From positions 28,003 to 92,002 of the forward strand of contig AZLU01000070.1 of assembly GCA_002224055.1 (NCBI GenBank): 64,000 bases of DNA, given 5' to 3'. The notes beneath the pieces were generated by a model. That model worked only from the letters and a program-made list of their open reading frames with translations, made no database searches and was not told where the DNA came from. Positions 32,106-46,808 of the stretch are shown piece by piece. Origin of the DNA: Pezizomycotina sp. ARF18. Its lineage: Eukaryota; Ascomycota. Numbering within the stretch: position 1 is the first letter of the stretch; every line of letters starts with the position of its first letter. The position numbers were made by a program, and so were the translations under genes.

Positions 32106-34142
32106 TCAGGAATCATCATTAAAGAAATCTTCATCAAAGTCCTCCTCGCCTTCACTATCCGCAATTTCATCGCTGTAACGTTTCCGCGGACGTTGGCCAG
32201 GAGGCATTTCAGGCTCCCGTAGAAACTGCGCCTGTGGTGCTTCTACCTCTTCTTCTGCAATAGCATCCTGTGACGGTGCCGTGACTCGTAATTCAGCTGA
32301 GTGCCCTATTTGTTCATATCGTAACTGTTCTTCCGCTGCACTGGTGACATCCAACTGTTCGGTTGACTTAGCCGGCGATTCATTGGGTACTGTACCAGCT
32401 CTACTTCTTCTGGTTGTGATTCTGCCGGGGTTGGTTCCATCATAGGAGGTTCGGTAGGTTGTTCGACTGCGTAGGTAATTTCAGGTAATCCAATCGCTTG
32501 GTTTTCTTCCACTGGGGAAGCTTCTCGCGGTTGTTCAGCTGCGTAGGTAATTTCAGGTAGCTCAATTGCTCGATTCTCTTCCACTGGAGGAACTTCTTGC
32601 GGTTGTTCAGCCGGCTCCTCATATTGAAGCTCATCCTCATTCAATTCCGCAAATTGCTCGTCAATGAATATCCATCGCTGTACACATCCTCCACTGCCGC
32701 TACTTCGGTAGGATCCGAAGACGTTGATGGCTCCTGCTGCTGCTGTACCACCTGCTCGCCGTAGTGTTCATCGTGCCGCTTCGAACGGACTCCACCCTCC
32801 ATATCTCGTACTCCTTAAGCTGACCGCTGGGCGCCCAAGGTGCAAAGACGACTTTGACCCACCTTCGCATCCTACCGTCTCGGTCCTCGCTACCCTTTAG
32901 TAGGGCAATCCTGGCACTTATGACGTTTGCCCACATAAACCCCAGCGCTGGTGTCTTCCACCTGAACGGATCAGCTAGCATAGGGTCGTCGCAGGTAAAA
33001 TTGTCGTCGCCCCAGCCCGTGAACCACCGCTGCTGGTAGTCTAGCGTGAGCAGTTCGTCGTCGAGTTTTTCGTCCCGCTGGCTAACCGGTGGCGTAGCGG
33101 CTGGTGTTTTCCCAGTTTGCGAGAGTGAAGCTGGTTCTCCTTGCATAGTCGGCTGCTGGGGTGGTTGTGGCTGCGGCGGCGGCATCGTTGGTAATTGAAG
33201 ATCCTTCACGAACCGATCTGCAACCTGATTACTCACGACGACGGCCAGTTCATGCCGTACCGCGAGCGCCTTCAGCATCCTACCCAACCTCGCCGTATCT
33301 GCGTTCCGCTTCGCCAGAATCTTTGCTTTATTCCCGCTTCTTCTCCGCGGAAATTTGCAGCCATAGAGTCTATAACAATGAGACCAATATTGAAGCGTTC
33401 TACGGCTATGGTAGCTGGTACTGTACCACATGCTCTAGGGTATCGAGTACTGGCACGTGATGGTGTGTACGCGGTCGAGCGATACGTCAGTTGCGGTGGG
33501 AAACTTCAATGAAAGGTATTCCATTATCTCGACGAGTCGAGGCGTGGACATTTGCGTTTCGGTTGATATGTAGATCGCTGATTTGTTGGACGGTGGAAGT
33601 TGGATCGTGAGGAGGAGCGTTAAAAGGAACTGGGACTTGCCGACTCCACTAATCATTAATAAAGAAAGGACTTTTTGTTAAACAAAAAAAAAAAAAAAAA
33701 AAACAGAATATAAGAAAACGAAACGAAACTATTGAAAGAAACAAAGAGCTTCAAACATAAAAAAGAAAAAGAGAGAGAAAGGAGAATAGTCTATTGTGCT
33801 AACCTCTCGCCAACAATCTCAGACAGATTACCCGTAATAAACCCTCCACCGAGAAATTCGTCAAGCTCGTCATCTCCAGTCGACAGGAACCGCTGTCTCT
33901 CGAGCAGTCCTTTGCCGTTGTAACCGAGCTCGTATCAGCTTCGAGTTCCTCGGATATTACCTCGATCAACCGTCTTGCATCCCCCAAGCTAATCTGTGTC
34001 TGCTTCGAAACCTGGGGGCGTCTAGTGTTAAGAGATCGATGGTGGATATGCCGCACTGTTCCAGCTTGGGGAGGTACCGTTGGAGGTAAGCATTGTTCTT
34101 CGGCGAAGTGATGTGAGGAACAAGGGAAGAAAAGTCGGCCAT
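32106..34142 (-). CDS. RAD57: RAD57-like RecA-family recombination mediator
   Basis: The minus-strand product starts MADFSSLVPHITSPKNNAYL at 34142 (one base adjusted). An N-terminal helical region leads to FITGNLSEIVGE and, after an intron, the Walker A region ISGVGKSQFLLTLLLTIQLP (about 33600-33650). SAIYISTETQMSTPRLVEIM and RVHTITCQ follow, then a Walker B-like VERFNIGLIVIDS segment (about 33355-33400). Next come AVRHELAVVVSNQVADRF and GFMWANVISARIALLKGSED, as in the Rad55/57/Xrcc3 group. Rad57 pairs with Rad55 to stabilise Rad51 filaments. After the RecA core, an acidic tail contains a 26-residue repeat and ends EGEEDFDEDFFNDDS. XRCC3-type paralogues are the alternative, but the STE-STPRL segment favours Rad57. 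Confidence 0.87.
32450..32625 (-). repeat. Tandem repeat of about 78 bp in the RAD57 tail
   Basis: Units code PVEENRAIELPEITYA then AEQPREAS, and PVEENQAIGLPEITYA then VEQPTEPP. Two full units and one partial are visible. They share 21-22 of 26 positions by eye. They lie in the acidic C-terminal extension outside the RecA core. Confidence 0.75.
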
Positions 34143-35095
34143 GGTATTTTTCTCCTTTGAGGATTTGACCTTTGAAAGGTATCAAGGAGGGCCGATAGCT
34201 TAGATTAAGGGATGAAAGGTGAAGCAGACAAAGAGGACCATCGAGCGAAACAATTTCTGTCTCAAGTACAGTAAGAAGGGTAGCTGTCGGATTTAATTTC
34301 CAATTTGAAAGTGTTCTTTGTTTCGCGGTAGGAAGTTAAGTAAACATTTAAATTCTTAAGTACGAGCTTCATTGAGACAAAGGGAAGGAAGAGACGTCAG
34401 CACGCGACGCCGCGCCTTTTGTCTTTTTTTTGGGTTGCAATTTGCCGCCCTACTTCTGACCAATAAAGGTTTGATTAGCCCCCACTTTTCGAAACGGCGC
34501 TTAATTTACCCGAAGTGGGTAAAACTCTAGTTGCACGTGATGATCTAAACAGACTTTGATTAGATAAGATAAGATAACAATAATATCTTTTCATTTCTTT
34601 TTCCTGCGGTATAAAATTTTTTTTTTTTTAAGGTTTTCTTTTCGCTTCTATCGCTTTCTCTCGCCTTCTCTCGCCATAGGCGTATGACGTACCCTAAAAG
34701 ACTCAAACGGAAGTTAGACCGGACTTTGATAAAAAGAAGCAACAAAAGATAGGAGACATAGAGAGAAGGCTGAATTCATGAATGAGAGAGAGAGAGAGAG
34801 AGTCAAAGAAGTCAATTGCAGAAGTGCCAAAAATTTTTTTTTGAAATTGATACAGCCGTAGCGCCTTTGGAGGCTTCGGCGCTTTCATATCGAGATAAAT
34901 GTTGTTGCGTATATACTTGTATTAAAAAATCTAACAAATTAGGAAAACAACCACATCAACTAAAGAAGTATCTGTGGCTTCCTGCAGATACGGAGAGTAA
35001 GGTCCTCGAAAGCGATTGGCTCCCCAAGATCTCGTGCTATTCGAACGAGGGGTGAAGTGCCTCTTTTCCTTTGTAAAACAGATTACTTGCCTTGC
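34143..35095. other. Upstream region of RAD57 and spacer
   Basis: No supported gene. It holds a GA dinucleotide run (about 34786-34802), a T run near 34619-34629 and short open frames on both strands. The first 300 bp are the RAD57 promoter by position. Confidence 0.4.
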
Positions 35096-35290
35096 TTAGT
35101 TCCAGATTAGAGATACAGTAAACTCCGAACTACCCGCCTCTTCCTCGGCAGGCGAAGGGCTAGCTAGGTAGTTAGATAGCCATGCTGCTCTGACAACGGC
35201 CCCAACATCCCCAAAATAAACTGCAGGTGAAGGAGCGCCTTTGAAAAGCAGCATAAGGAAGACAAAAAGCAGTGCCAGCTGTTCTTTCAT
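35096..35290 (-). CDS. Possible small secreted or membrane-anchored protein
   Basis: A minus-strand frame starts MKEQLALLFVFLMLLFKG at 35290. It continues APSPAVYFGDVGAVVRA and ends VSLIWN, about 64 residues in all. The N-terminus has a charged start and a 12-residue hydrophobic core, then a small-residue stretch that looks like a signal-peptide cleavage region. There is no homologue I recognise and no splice evidence. It lies about 290 bp from the heat-shock element at 35576-35598, in divergent orientation. It could be a chance frame. Confidence 0.3.
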   Translation of the reverse strand: MKEQLALLFVFLMLLFKGAPSPAVYFGDVGAVVRAAWLSNYLASPSPAEEEAGSSEFTVSLIWN

Positions 35291-35575
35291 AAATTGATTA
35301 GGGGAAAGGGGGGGGGTGTTCAATTGTCGATAATGGGCTTTCTCCTTCAGATCTCCCCTTCTTTCTTTTTACTGATAGTAACAACTGTTTGCTTTATTGC
35401 TACCCGTGCCTATCAAGTTGGTATGAAGTCGGTGTGGTGGGGTACATGATACATCTGAGGGTGTAGTGTATTTTCTTTTTTTTTTTTTTTTGTTAGTTAG
35501 TAGTGGTTAGTGGTCTCATTTTTCTTTTCTTTTTCCCGTTATTTGGAGCTACCGGTACTCAACCACAAGCTCATA

Positions 35576-35598
35576 GAAACTTCGAGAACCTCTGCGAA
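35576..35598. promoter_or_regulatory. Five-unit heat-shock element upstream of HSP70
   Basis: The sequence reads GAA-ac-TTC-ga-GAA-cc-TCT-gc-GAA, five alternating 5-bp units of the HSF consensus with one mismatch (TCT for TTC). It lies about 700 bp upstream of the HSP70 start codon. HSF trimers bind three or more such units. The HSF1 gene itself is at 58.9-61.1 kb of this window. Confidence 0.75.
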
Positions 35599-36183
35599 AT
35601 TTTTTTTTCTTTCCCACAGCCTTTTCTTCATCCCACCATAGCAAATTTAGAGCTAAAAGAAACATGCTAGTAAAATCGAGTACAAAGGAGAAGGCTTTAG
35701 AATGTAGCCTTTTTATTAAAGGAAATATAGGCAAAGAAATTGCTGGTAGATGCTAGAAGATACATGTATGATGTAGCAGAGTCAGAGTTACTATAGCTTT
35801 GAGGAGGAAAAAAAATTTAAATTTTTTTTTTTTTTTTTTTTTTTCCTGCTGCGTAAAAAAAAAATATATCCCATTTTATTTCAATTTTTTTTTTTACACA
35901 GTTTTTCACCCCTCCCACCAACAATATAAATTACCTTTTCCCTCCACCGATCTTTCAACTTTCTTTCCTTCTCTCTTTCTACTCTTCACCATCAATCAAA
36001 TCACAAAGTAAACAAGACACGCTGTACACGAAATACAAAAAAGTCTTTTAGGATTCTTCCTGCATATATAGGAACTTGCAGAATCACCAAGAGCTATACA
36101 GTAACCAGTATCTAGATAGCTCTTATAACATTCAAGAAAAGCACTCTTCACTGAGATTCTTCAATATCATCTATATCACCACC

Positions 36184-36186
<3 letters not shown>

Positions 36187-36214
<28 letters not shown>
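36187..36214 (+). repeat. CT dinucleotide tract in the HSP70 leader
   Basis: About 14 TC units on the plus strand, 84-111 bp upstream of the HSP70 ATG, followed by a T run and further pyrimidine-rich sequence. Such tracts are common in core promoters and leaders of highly expressed fungal genes. Confidence 0.9.
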
Positions 36215-36221
<7 letters not shown>

Positions 36222-36297
36222 ATCCGCTTTCTCCCCCCTTCATCTCCTCTCTCATCACCTCTTTTAACACATCCTCAACACTCACACACAACTCACA

Positions 36298-38425
<2,128 letters not shown>

Positions 38426-41400
38426 AGCGTTGGTCCACATCCAACAACGCTATACCGGCATCATAATTTTCTCTATACTAAAAGCCTTTTCTTTTCTCTA
38501 ATGTTTTCTTAATATATTCATAAAGGAGTTTATCTGGTTTGCTTAAATTGTCATAACGGTTTCTTCTAGTGTTTTTTCTAATGGTTTCGTTTTTTCCTTT
38601 TTCTTCATCTCTTGTCATTAAAAAGAATTTCTAAATGTCTTAATGCCATTCTCAATTTTTTTTTTTTTTTCCTTCTAATTCCTCTGGTGTTTTTTTTTTT
38701 TCTTTTACAACGGAGATCACATTGTACTTAGATATATAGTACTACTACAGAACATTTTTTTTTGGCTTTTCGGTTCGTCATTGTTCGATAAGCTAGAGAT
38801 CATTCAGGGAATTGAAACGATTTTATACAGTTGTAATACTTATTACTTCCGTACAACATCGTGATTTACGTGACATGCTCAAAATAACCCAACTGCTTTG
38901 ACCTACTTAAAGGAACACTCGGACCTGACGGATGTCCTTCTCAGCTTGAAATAGACGTGTCGATTGAGAAGTGTTCGAACGTTTTGTATGTATCACGAGG
39001 AATGATCTGTGATAACCAACCATACACTGCATTTAAAAATCTGGAAATAGTTCCAGTACCATGCCCAAAAGACAATACAACAAATCATTCAAGCAAAAGA
39101 TATTCGTGACCTAACCAAGTGGATGCATTTCAGTCACCCTGCACAAATGACCAAGAGCCAGTTAACGAGACCAGCCCAGTGATATACAGGCTAAGAGGAT
39201 ATACATTTCTGAAAGCTTGATATTTACAATCGATTCGGGATGCACTAATAGGATGTCAAAAAAATATATCGTTTTTTTTTTTTTTCCAATACGGTGGTGA
39301 AGATATTTCCAGTATGGCTTGCCGATTGAAGCGCTGTGAGGTTGGTCTGGATGACTATCTACGCTACTTCGTATCGTATCTGTAATATGACTTTCTTGGT
39401 TGTTTTCTTCTCTCCATCCGGAGTTGCAGTATGTACGATGATTCGTGCGTCTAAATTTACAGTATGGCTAGAAGTCGCCTCTTTCTGTGACGTATGTATT
39501 CTAGCCGTCCGCTACGCATTTATGGAGGGTGGATTGACCTTACGGTGGTCGGAAAGCTTGGTAAAATGTGCGATTGAAACCATTGATAGCATTAATAGTA
39601 TCATTACTATATGATTTCTTCATCGCTCACTTGGTAAGAAAATACTCATATGGTCCCTCTGAGCTATTTCCTTGCAAAAATTCAACCTTGACTTTCCTTC
39701 TATAAAGAGGCCCTGTATCTCCAGCAACCTGGACTTCTCTTCATTGACAGTTATCCATGGTCCTTCTCGAGGATTTGTTATACGTAGTGATACTCTATAG
39801 TGCTCTGTCAAAATGTGTCTCGGCATCCTAGTGTTACAAAACAGATATACGGTTTTCACGGAGTCCCTTTCGTTTAGCTTCAGATGCACGTATTTTCGTA
39901 GCCGCGATAATTTTACACTATCCACGACGTGTCCCAAACGTGATTGGGATGTGTGAACTTATAAATCTGCATCGCAGTTGAAGTTTAGACTTATCCTTTG
40001 ATCCGCTCTACAAGGTGATACCCTGTCTGTCTTTCCGATCGATTTACTTATCATGTTTGCTGATTGCTTTGTATGGCTTTGTTTCGCTGATAGCCGGGAT
40101 ATGAATCTTAAATCGTTCCCGGTTTTCTTCACCATGTGTATCGAAGATCGATAGGGTTGACTTATTATAAGATGCCGCTTCTCGAGTATGAGAGCGGTTG
40201 ATTTCTTGCATGATTTATCTTTTAGGACTACATCACGTATTGCATCAAGTCTGGTTCGTTGTTGCATAGTTGGAAAGCTTGATGGCCACTGGTTGATGGC
40301 TCATGGGTCAATGTAGCTCCTGGCGAACGTTTTCAATGCAATGGATGTTTATACCTGGCTCTAAATGCGTGTGGAGGAAGTTATGTGAGGGATGGCTGAT
40401 TCATATAGTGTCTTTCATGCTTCTAGCGTATGAAAAACTTCTCCTTCTGAGAGGTATCTGAGAAGGGAACCATTTTTTGACTTTATCCACAAGCAAAGAC
40501 TTGGTTACGTTTCATATTGTATTTACGATGAGTGCTAGGTCTAGGTCTGCGGAATTTCAACAACTTATGTGCCTTCGCTCTACTTGCCCGTGTTTTTGAA
40601 TCACCGTTGACGGATCTTCCTGACTAGTTCACATCCTTACAGGGAAGTTACTGATTATATGCGTAACGCGAGTCAGCTGGACAGGTGGCTAGGGCTAAAA
40701 GGAGCTATCGCGAAAAGCTGACGCGCCGAAGTTTCTTTGAATACGCCCGAATATGCAAAGGTCTCTGCCTGAGAGATTATAGTAGGTGTAGCGTTCTATC
40801 ACTAGAGACGTTTTGTGCTGTAGTATGTGTGCCAACCTTTCCCTGGACCGATTTTGCTTTTATATCATCGCTGCTTCCTTCGATACTAAACGTCACGAAT
40901 TCCCTGTTCAGTGTTTTCGAAGTAGGTTTATTGTTTTTACTAGAAAATAAGTATCAATCATTTGGTAATGTTCGCAATAATACGTTGGATCCGATGGCAG
41001 CTACGATCATCCAATCACGAAGATTTACGAGAAGAAACCGCATAACCGTCGAAATGTGTAATAGAGAAGGCTCTAGTCCCTGGAAGTTATGAGCAGAGCG
41101 TCAAGCTCTGTTAAACAATGTTTGGCTACATGGCTCTATTTGGACGCCTCGGATGTAATACAGGGGTATCCGGCATCGTTCGGAGGGCACACTTGTATGC
41201 TGGGTGTTGTCTCTGGCACAAAGATTTAAATATCTTATAGAGGGAATCCTTCTGCAGCGCCCTTTCTCTCCAAAAAACTAGCTAGGGGGCTTTAAAGGAT
41301 TTTCTGGAGCTTCAGTTTACCGTGGCGGACGGACTGAACATTCGTAAGCAGTGCACAAAGTCAGTGATACCTTTATATTCGCAGTTTTTGCGGAAACGCT

Positions 41401-43788
41401 CCGCTTGGGAAATGATATTATCGCCAACGTCCTCTTTTTTAAATTCAGTAGACGTATTTCGATAGTTCTCCCTGGAGCCCTGGAGGGTTCTACCGAAAAC
41501 TCGTTTATAGGCATTAAGCTTTCTACGTCTTGGTTCTATATTACTGCTTTGTGATTTGCCTAGCTTGACGTATGATCGCCCTTGCATTTTATGTTTTCCT
41601 GGAAGATTTTAGACATCAATCCAACCACTAGTATCCGTTGCAGCCCGATCCGAAAACTTGATACAGTATATGGCGAGGAGCTATATATAGGGAAAATACT
41701 GTATATTAGTCTCTATTTTCGATTCCGTTACTCATTCTTTCTTAAGAAACCATAAGAAAGGGTTCGTAGGTTGAATGAAGTCGCTCGAAGAGTACTCTCC
41801 ATATACTACAGTTGCCTTGCCGCGATTAGAACAGTTTCTCGATATGCAGCTTTAATGTCTACGAGAGTCGAGGCGTTTCGATTCGATGTGCCTTTCGGGC
41901 GTAGAGCTTGAGAGCCATGCCCTGGAGCGTCTTCAAGCATGGCTTAGCGTCCTCTGGAATTGTTTGACGCCCAGACAACTTATCGAGGTTACAGTTGTTA
42001 TCCTTACCCGTTAAATAGAATATAATACTAAGAATGATACACGCAGCAGGCCTTCATGTAAGCAGTTTCTTTATAGGTAATGCCGGTAAATAACGGTTCG
42101 AATTCATAGAGAAAGTACAGAGGGAGGCGGATTGACGTAATCCATTGGTAGATTAATCTGCTGACGAGCACATTCCTTCTTTATGGAAAACTCTTTCGGA
42201 GCACGAAGTGCCTCGATGGTTTTTTCTACCGATCTTGTGGAAATATATCATCAGGCTGCGGAATTTGAAAAGTTAGATCTATATCGCCGTTGTGTCTAGA
42301 GCATTCTAGTTCGTAATGTAAATCTCATCGCGATCGGTATGCCACTGCTCCGTCAGACCCTAACAGATTATTTAATTCAATAAGGAATATAACGCTTAGA
42401 GCTCGTAGCGTTTTACCGGTCGTCATGGCCTAAGTCGGCTTAAATTCAACGAAATATGGAAATTTGAAATTCTTAGTGCTAAAAGTCGGCGCGCCGCAAG
42501 TCGCGATTTATATCGTGGTGTTAGCTCCAATAACGAAGGTATAATTTATACGTTGATGAACATATTTGATTGCCTTCAATCAAAACCTGGAATGGGATCT
42601 TGCGTGAAGATATCCAGCTTGAGTGAACGAGTATTGAGGAACTCGGTTCTGCCACACAATTTAAACCAGAAAATAATGATAATTTGTTAGTTAAGTACTA
42701 AGTAGTTATAAAGGCGATTTACTGGAAGTACAGTATTCAGTTAATTACTGAGATTATTTTTTTACCAAAGGCCCAAAATAATAATAATAATAATAACAAA
42801 AGATAAAACTAGGGTCAGTCTATCTCCTTCCGGGGATAATAGCTTATCTTTCTCTGCACCTTAACTTTGAGGTTTACCATTGTTATTTCTGGTAGGCCTA
42901 TAGGTTCATCGCGTCAAGGTTGATATATTGACGACACTTTTCAAGCTTTATTAATGCAATATCTGATTTACCACGACGCTTGAGAATTAAAATGTAGTGA
43001 TAGACGTATAATTCACAACTAGTAGAAAAGTGATAATATTCCGTGTATACCTAGAGACAGACATATAATGAAGATGTATTCATAATAATATATATATTTG
43101 ATACTCGATACGTACAACCGTTAAGCAGCGGCGATAATGTCAAGTAATCTACATGTATACAGGTCGAATTAGTACTTTCGGGATTCTCTCCAACGTCGTC
43201 AAGGATATTCCCCGGATCAATGTCGGGGTTTACAACCCGGATTCCACAAATGTCCTGCAAAGAGAAGGTAGCATGCGCGGTTGAAGTGCATGAAGTGCAT
43301 TAATATTCTTTACGGCCGTATACGGTGACATCGTCATGTATACCAAAGTAATGACATCGCGGAACCATTCATACGGCCATTAAAATTCCCTCTTATTTTA
43401 TCATGTGAAGTCAAGCAAGTATCGGTCGAAGTACATGTCCGGACATTGAGATATATCTCTGCAATTTACCAGCAGGATGGTTACTCGGACCTTCTGTCGT
43501 CGTCGATTGCCCGACCGGTGAGCGTGTGGTGGGTACCTTGCAGGCGACAGCGATTACCCCGGAAAAGTTAGACGTCCCCCCCCCCCACCGGCGGCCCGGA
43601 CTTGTCACCGCAGCCGTTGAAAATGTCTTAAAAGGCGGCCCCACAACGCCTAAATCCGAAATATAAAATTGACTTCCGCATCCTACTCTTTCGCTCTCGC
43701 TTCCAACGTATTTCTCGTTTAGCAAACTTCAAACACGGAAGTCAAAAAGACGATATTACAAGCCGTACTTTTTATACAGTGTTTGACG
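38426..43788. other. Gene-free block of about 5.3 kb with unusual composition
   Basis: After the T-rich HSP70 3' flank (to about 38780) the sequence changes to moderate GC with frequent CpG and TACG/CGTA words and few homopolymers. Open frames are short. Protein-like minus-strand stretches occur at 39620-40267 (for example WITVNEEKSRLLEIQGLF and KLNERDSVKTVYLFCNTRM) and 41312-41587. Around 42395-42425 the minus strand reads MTTGKTLRALSV, resembling an ATP-binding loop. I cannot assign a family. It could be a decayed repeat or a heavily mis-sequenced gene. A C9 run lies near 43578-43586. Its last 60 bp include the upstream region of the beta-mannosidase gene. Confidence 0.4.
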
Positions 43789-46700
43789 ATGGGCCGAGCG
43801 AAAAGTCCTCGACATTAACGAAGGTTGGGAGTTTAGGGAATTCCAAGCCGCAGCTGGCGGCATTTGGTTCCCGGTTGCTCAGTTTCCCACGAACATCACC
43901 TTGATTTGATGCATAACGGACTGTAAGTCGGTAGCTTCCTGGGGTCCTGTGTTTTCGTGGGCAAAAATCGGGGTTGCAAAGTTTCAATCGTCTTTCGAAT
44001 TTCGATTGATGTAGCTAATTGAGATACTCTCGGTAGCATCCGAGACCCATTCATCGGCAAGAATGAGCTGCTCGCTAGTTGGGTCGCCGAAGAGGAATGG
44101 AATACAAAACAACCTTCACTTCTCCATCGCTATCTTCTTCGAGCAGTAAGCTCAATGCACTAGACGGAAAACCTACTAGTTTCTAGTCTTTGAGGGTCTT
44201 GACACCTTCGCTACGGTCACTCTAAATGGAACCGAGATACTGAAATCCGACAACATGTTCGTCTCCCACAGGGTAGAAGTAACATCGCACCTGCGCGAAG
44301 GCGAGAAAGCCAACGAACTGAACATACGGTTTGATTCTGCGCTGCTGAAGGGCAGGGAGATTATGATGACGCATCCGCAGCACAAGTACAAATGCTGGAA
44401 CGGGGAGGCTAGTAGGTTGTGCGTGAGGAAGGCGCAGTATCATTACGGGTGGGATTGGGGTCCGATGTAAGCACTCCATGTCACTGTATCGATTTATCTT
44501 CGTTTATTCTACCGATGCTTATTTGACGTCTTTGGTATAGCTTGAACACCTGCGGCCCTTGGAGACCTATCCGGCTGGAAACATACACCGCCCGCGTTTC
44601 AGACCTCTGGGCTGAAGTCAATGTCTCCAGTGACAACAAGCAGGCCACCGTGAAGATAAATGCCACAGTCGATGCCCCGAGCGCTGGCGCTACTATCAAC
44701 GTGGCGGAAGACCTCAATCTCTCCTTAAAAATCGACCTCGACGGCCGCAGCATGCACGAAGAAACCCTCATCGGTATCAAGACCGACGGCACGTCCGAAG
44801 CCAACTTCGTGGTCCCGAGCCGGCGCTGTGGTATCCGCACGGCTACGGTAATCAGAATCTATACACCATCACAGCGACGCTGCTATTATCGGACGGCAGC
44901 GTGAAGCTAGATACGATGTCGAAGAAAATAGGATTGCGGAAAGTAGAACTCGTGCAGGATGACGACAAGCACGGCACGAGTTTTTATTTCAGGATTAATG
45001 GGTTAGATGTATTTGTGGTGGAAGCAACTGGATCCCGGCGGATAGTTTTACGCCGAGGGTTGATGCGAAGAAGTATAAAGGTGGCTGCAGACTATGGTGG
45101 ACGGAAATCAGACGATGATTAGGTGCGTTTATACTTTCCACAAAAGCAGGGAATCATTTTCGCATTATATGGCGGCGTTGCTGACTTAAATTTTCCAGAG
45201 TCTGGGGAGGTGGAATATTTGAGGACGACGCCTTCTATGACACTTGTGACGAGCTTGGAATCCTCGTCTGGCAAGACTTTCTTTTCGGCTGCGGAAATTA
45301 CCCAGCGTTCAAAGAAATACTGGACTCGATTCAGGTTGAAGCTACTTGCAATGGTAGGTTCGCCCAAGTGTCCTATATAACAATAACAGAGCGCAAAAGT
45401 GCTAACGATTTTATAGTCCGCAGACTACGGCACCACCCATGCCTGATCATCTACGCTGGCAACAACGAAGACTATCAGCTCGCCGAATCCGAAAACCTAA
45501 CATACGACTTTGCCGACAAGAATCCCGAAAATTGGCTGAAGACCGATTTCCCTGCTCGTTATATCTACGAGAAGCTACTACCGGACGTAATAGACAAGGA
45601 AGGGGTTGGTGTTATATATCACCCCGGTAGTCCCTGGAAGGCTGGAAAGCCCACGAGCGATGCTACTGCAGGCGATTTACACCAGTGGAACGGTAACAAC
45701 CCTTTACACCTGACTCTCCCCATTTTAAAGTGCTTTAAGTTGATGATGGATATAAATCAGTCTGGCACGGTACCAAGAAAAATATCAAACCTACCCGATC
45801 CTCGGCGGCCGCTTCAACAGCGAATTCGGCATGGAAGGCTTTCCCCACGTACAAACGATAGACTACTTCCTCGACGGCTTCACGTCCAACGCTACCAGCA
45901 ATCGTACATTATGGACTTCCACAACAAAGCCGCCGGTCACGAGAGGCGTATCGCGACGTATATGGTCGAAAACTTTCGCTCGATCGATGACGATTTCGAA
46001 GCATACGTACACCTGTCGCAGCTCGTACAATCCGAAGCCATGGCGTTCGGGTACAGAGGGTGGCGAAGGCAGTGGGGTGATTCGAGGAAGTGCGGGGGAG
46101 CACTCGTGTGGCAATTGAACGACTGCTGGCCGGTTACGTCGTGGAGTATTGTTGATTACTTCCTGAGGAAAAACCGGCGTATTACACTATCGCGAGGGCA
46201 CTGAAGCCGATAACGGTTGGTATAGTACGGGAACTGTGGGACTGGGCGGATTCGACAATCCCGATGCCGTCGTCGGTGAACTGGGCGTGCTGGGTATCCA
46301 GCTTCAAGCAGGAAGAAGCGAAAGGAAAATTGGAAATACGGTTCATATCGATAGACTCTGGAGAGGAGATTAAGGAGAAGATCGTCGTAGATGATATTAC
46401 GATAAAAGCGAACGGAACGACGGATGATATCAGCACGGGAACGATCGGTTTGGCTCACGACGAGCTTTACGTACTCGCTGCGACGCTGTATATCGACGGG
46501 CAGGTTGTTTTCGAGGGATACGGACTGGCCGCAGCCGTTTAAATACTACAAATTTGAGAATAGGGGTTTAAAGGTATCGTTCGAGCTCCCGGAAGCTGGA
46601 TCTGAGGAAGACAAGGCGAATGCGAAGGGGAAGATTGTTGTGACGGCGGAGAAGCCGGTAAAGGTCTTGTATTTGAAGAGCGGACGGCGTCAAGCTGTCC

Positions 46701-46808
46701 GATTCTGCTATCGATGTGGTTCCTGGAGAGGAAGCTACGGTCGATATTTACGGGTTAGTGAAAGGCGACAAGGATTTGTCATGGAGGTATCTGGGAATGT
46801 ATGATTAG
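43789..46808 (+). CDS. GH2 beta-mannosidase, intracellular B type
   Basis: Near the ATG at 43789 the product reads VLDINEGWEFREFQ and FPTNI. Across an intron (43923-44036) it gives RDPFIGKNELLASWVAEEEW, then TLNGTEI, MFVSHRVEVTSHLREGEK, AQYHYGWDWGP and, after a second intron (44467-44540), LNTCGPWRPIRLETYTARV. The catalytic region shows MIRVWGGGIFEDDAFYDTCD, ILVWQDFLFGCGNYPAF and RHHPCLIIYAGNNEDYQLAE with the acid/base Glu of GNNE. HQWNVWHG follows (partly shifted), then NSEFGMEGFPHVQTIDYFL with the nucleophile Glu of SEFG. It ends WRYLGMYD with TAG at 46806-46808. The enzyme releases terminal beta-mannose from manno-oligosaccharides. The lack of a signal peptide agrees with the intracellular fungal B subgroup. 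Many one-base shifts. Confidence 0.93.
43923..44036 (+). other. Beta-mannosidase intron 1
   Basis: Donor GTAAGTCG after the codons for MHNG; acceptor CTCGGTAG before CATCCGAGACCC, restoring GLIRDPFIGKN. Confidence 0.8.
44467..44540 (+). other. Beta-mannosidase intron 2
   Basis: Donor GTAAGCAC after the codons for GWDWGP; acceptor TTGGTATAG before CTTGAACACC, restoring GPILNTCGPW. Confidence 0.85.

Noticed and set aside
35020-35060. Hairpin with a TTCGAAT loop resembling a tRNA T arm
   Set aside because: No D arm, anticodon arm or acceptor stem lies at the required distance.
39300-43700. Retrotransposon or repeat copy in the ORF-poor block
   Set aside because: I could not see terminal repeats, a polymerase or integrase signature, or the CpG loss expected from repeat-induced mutation.
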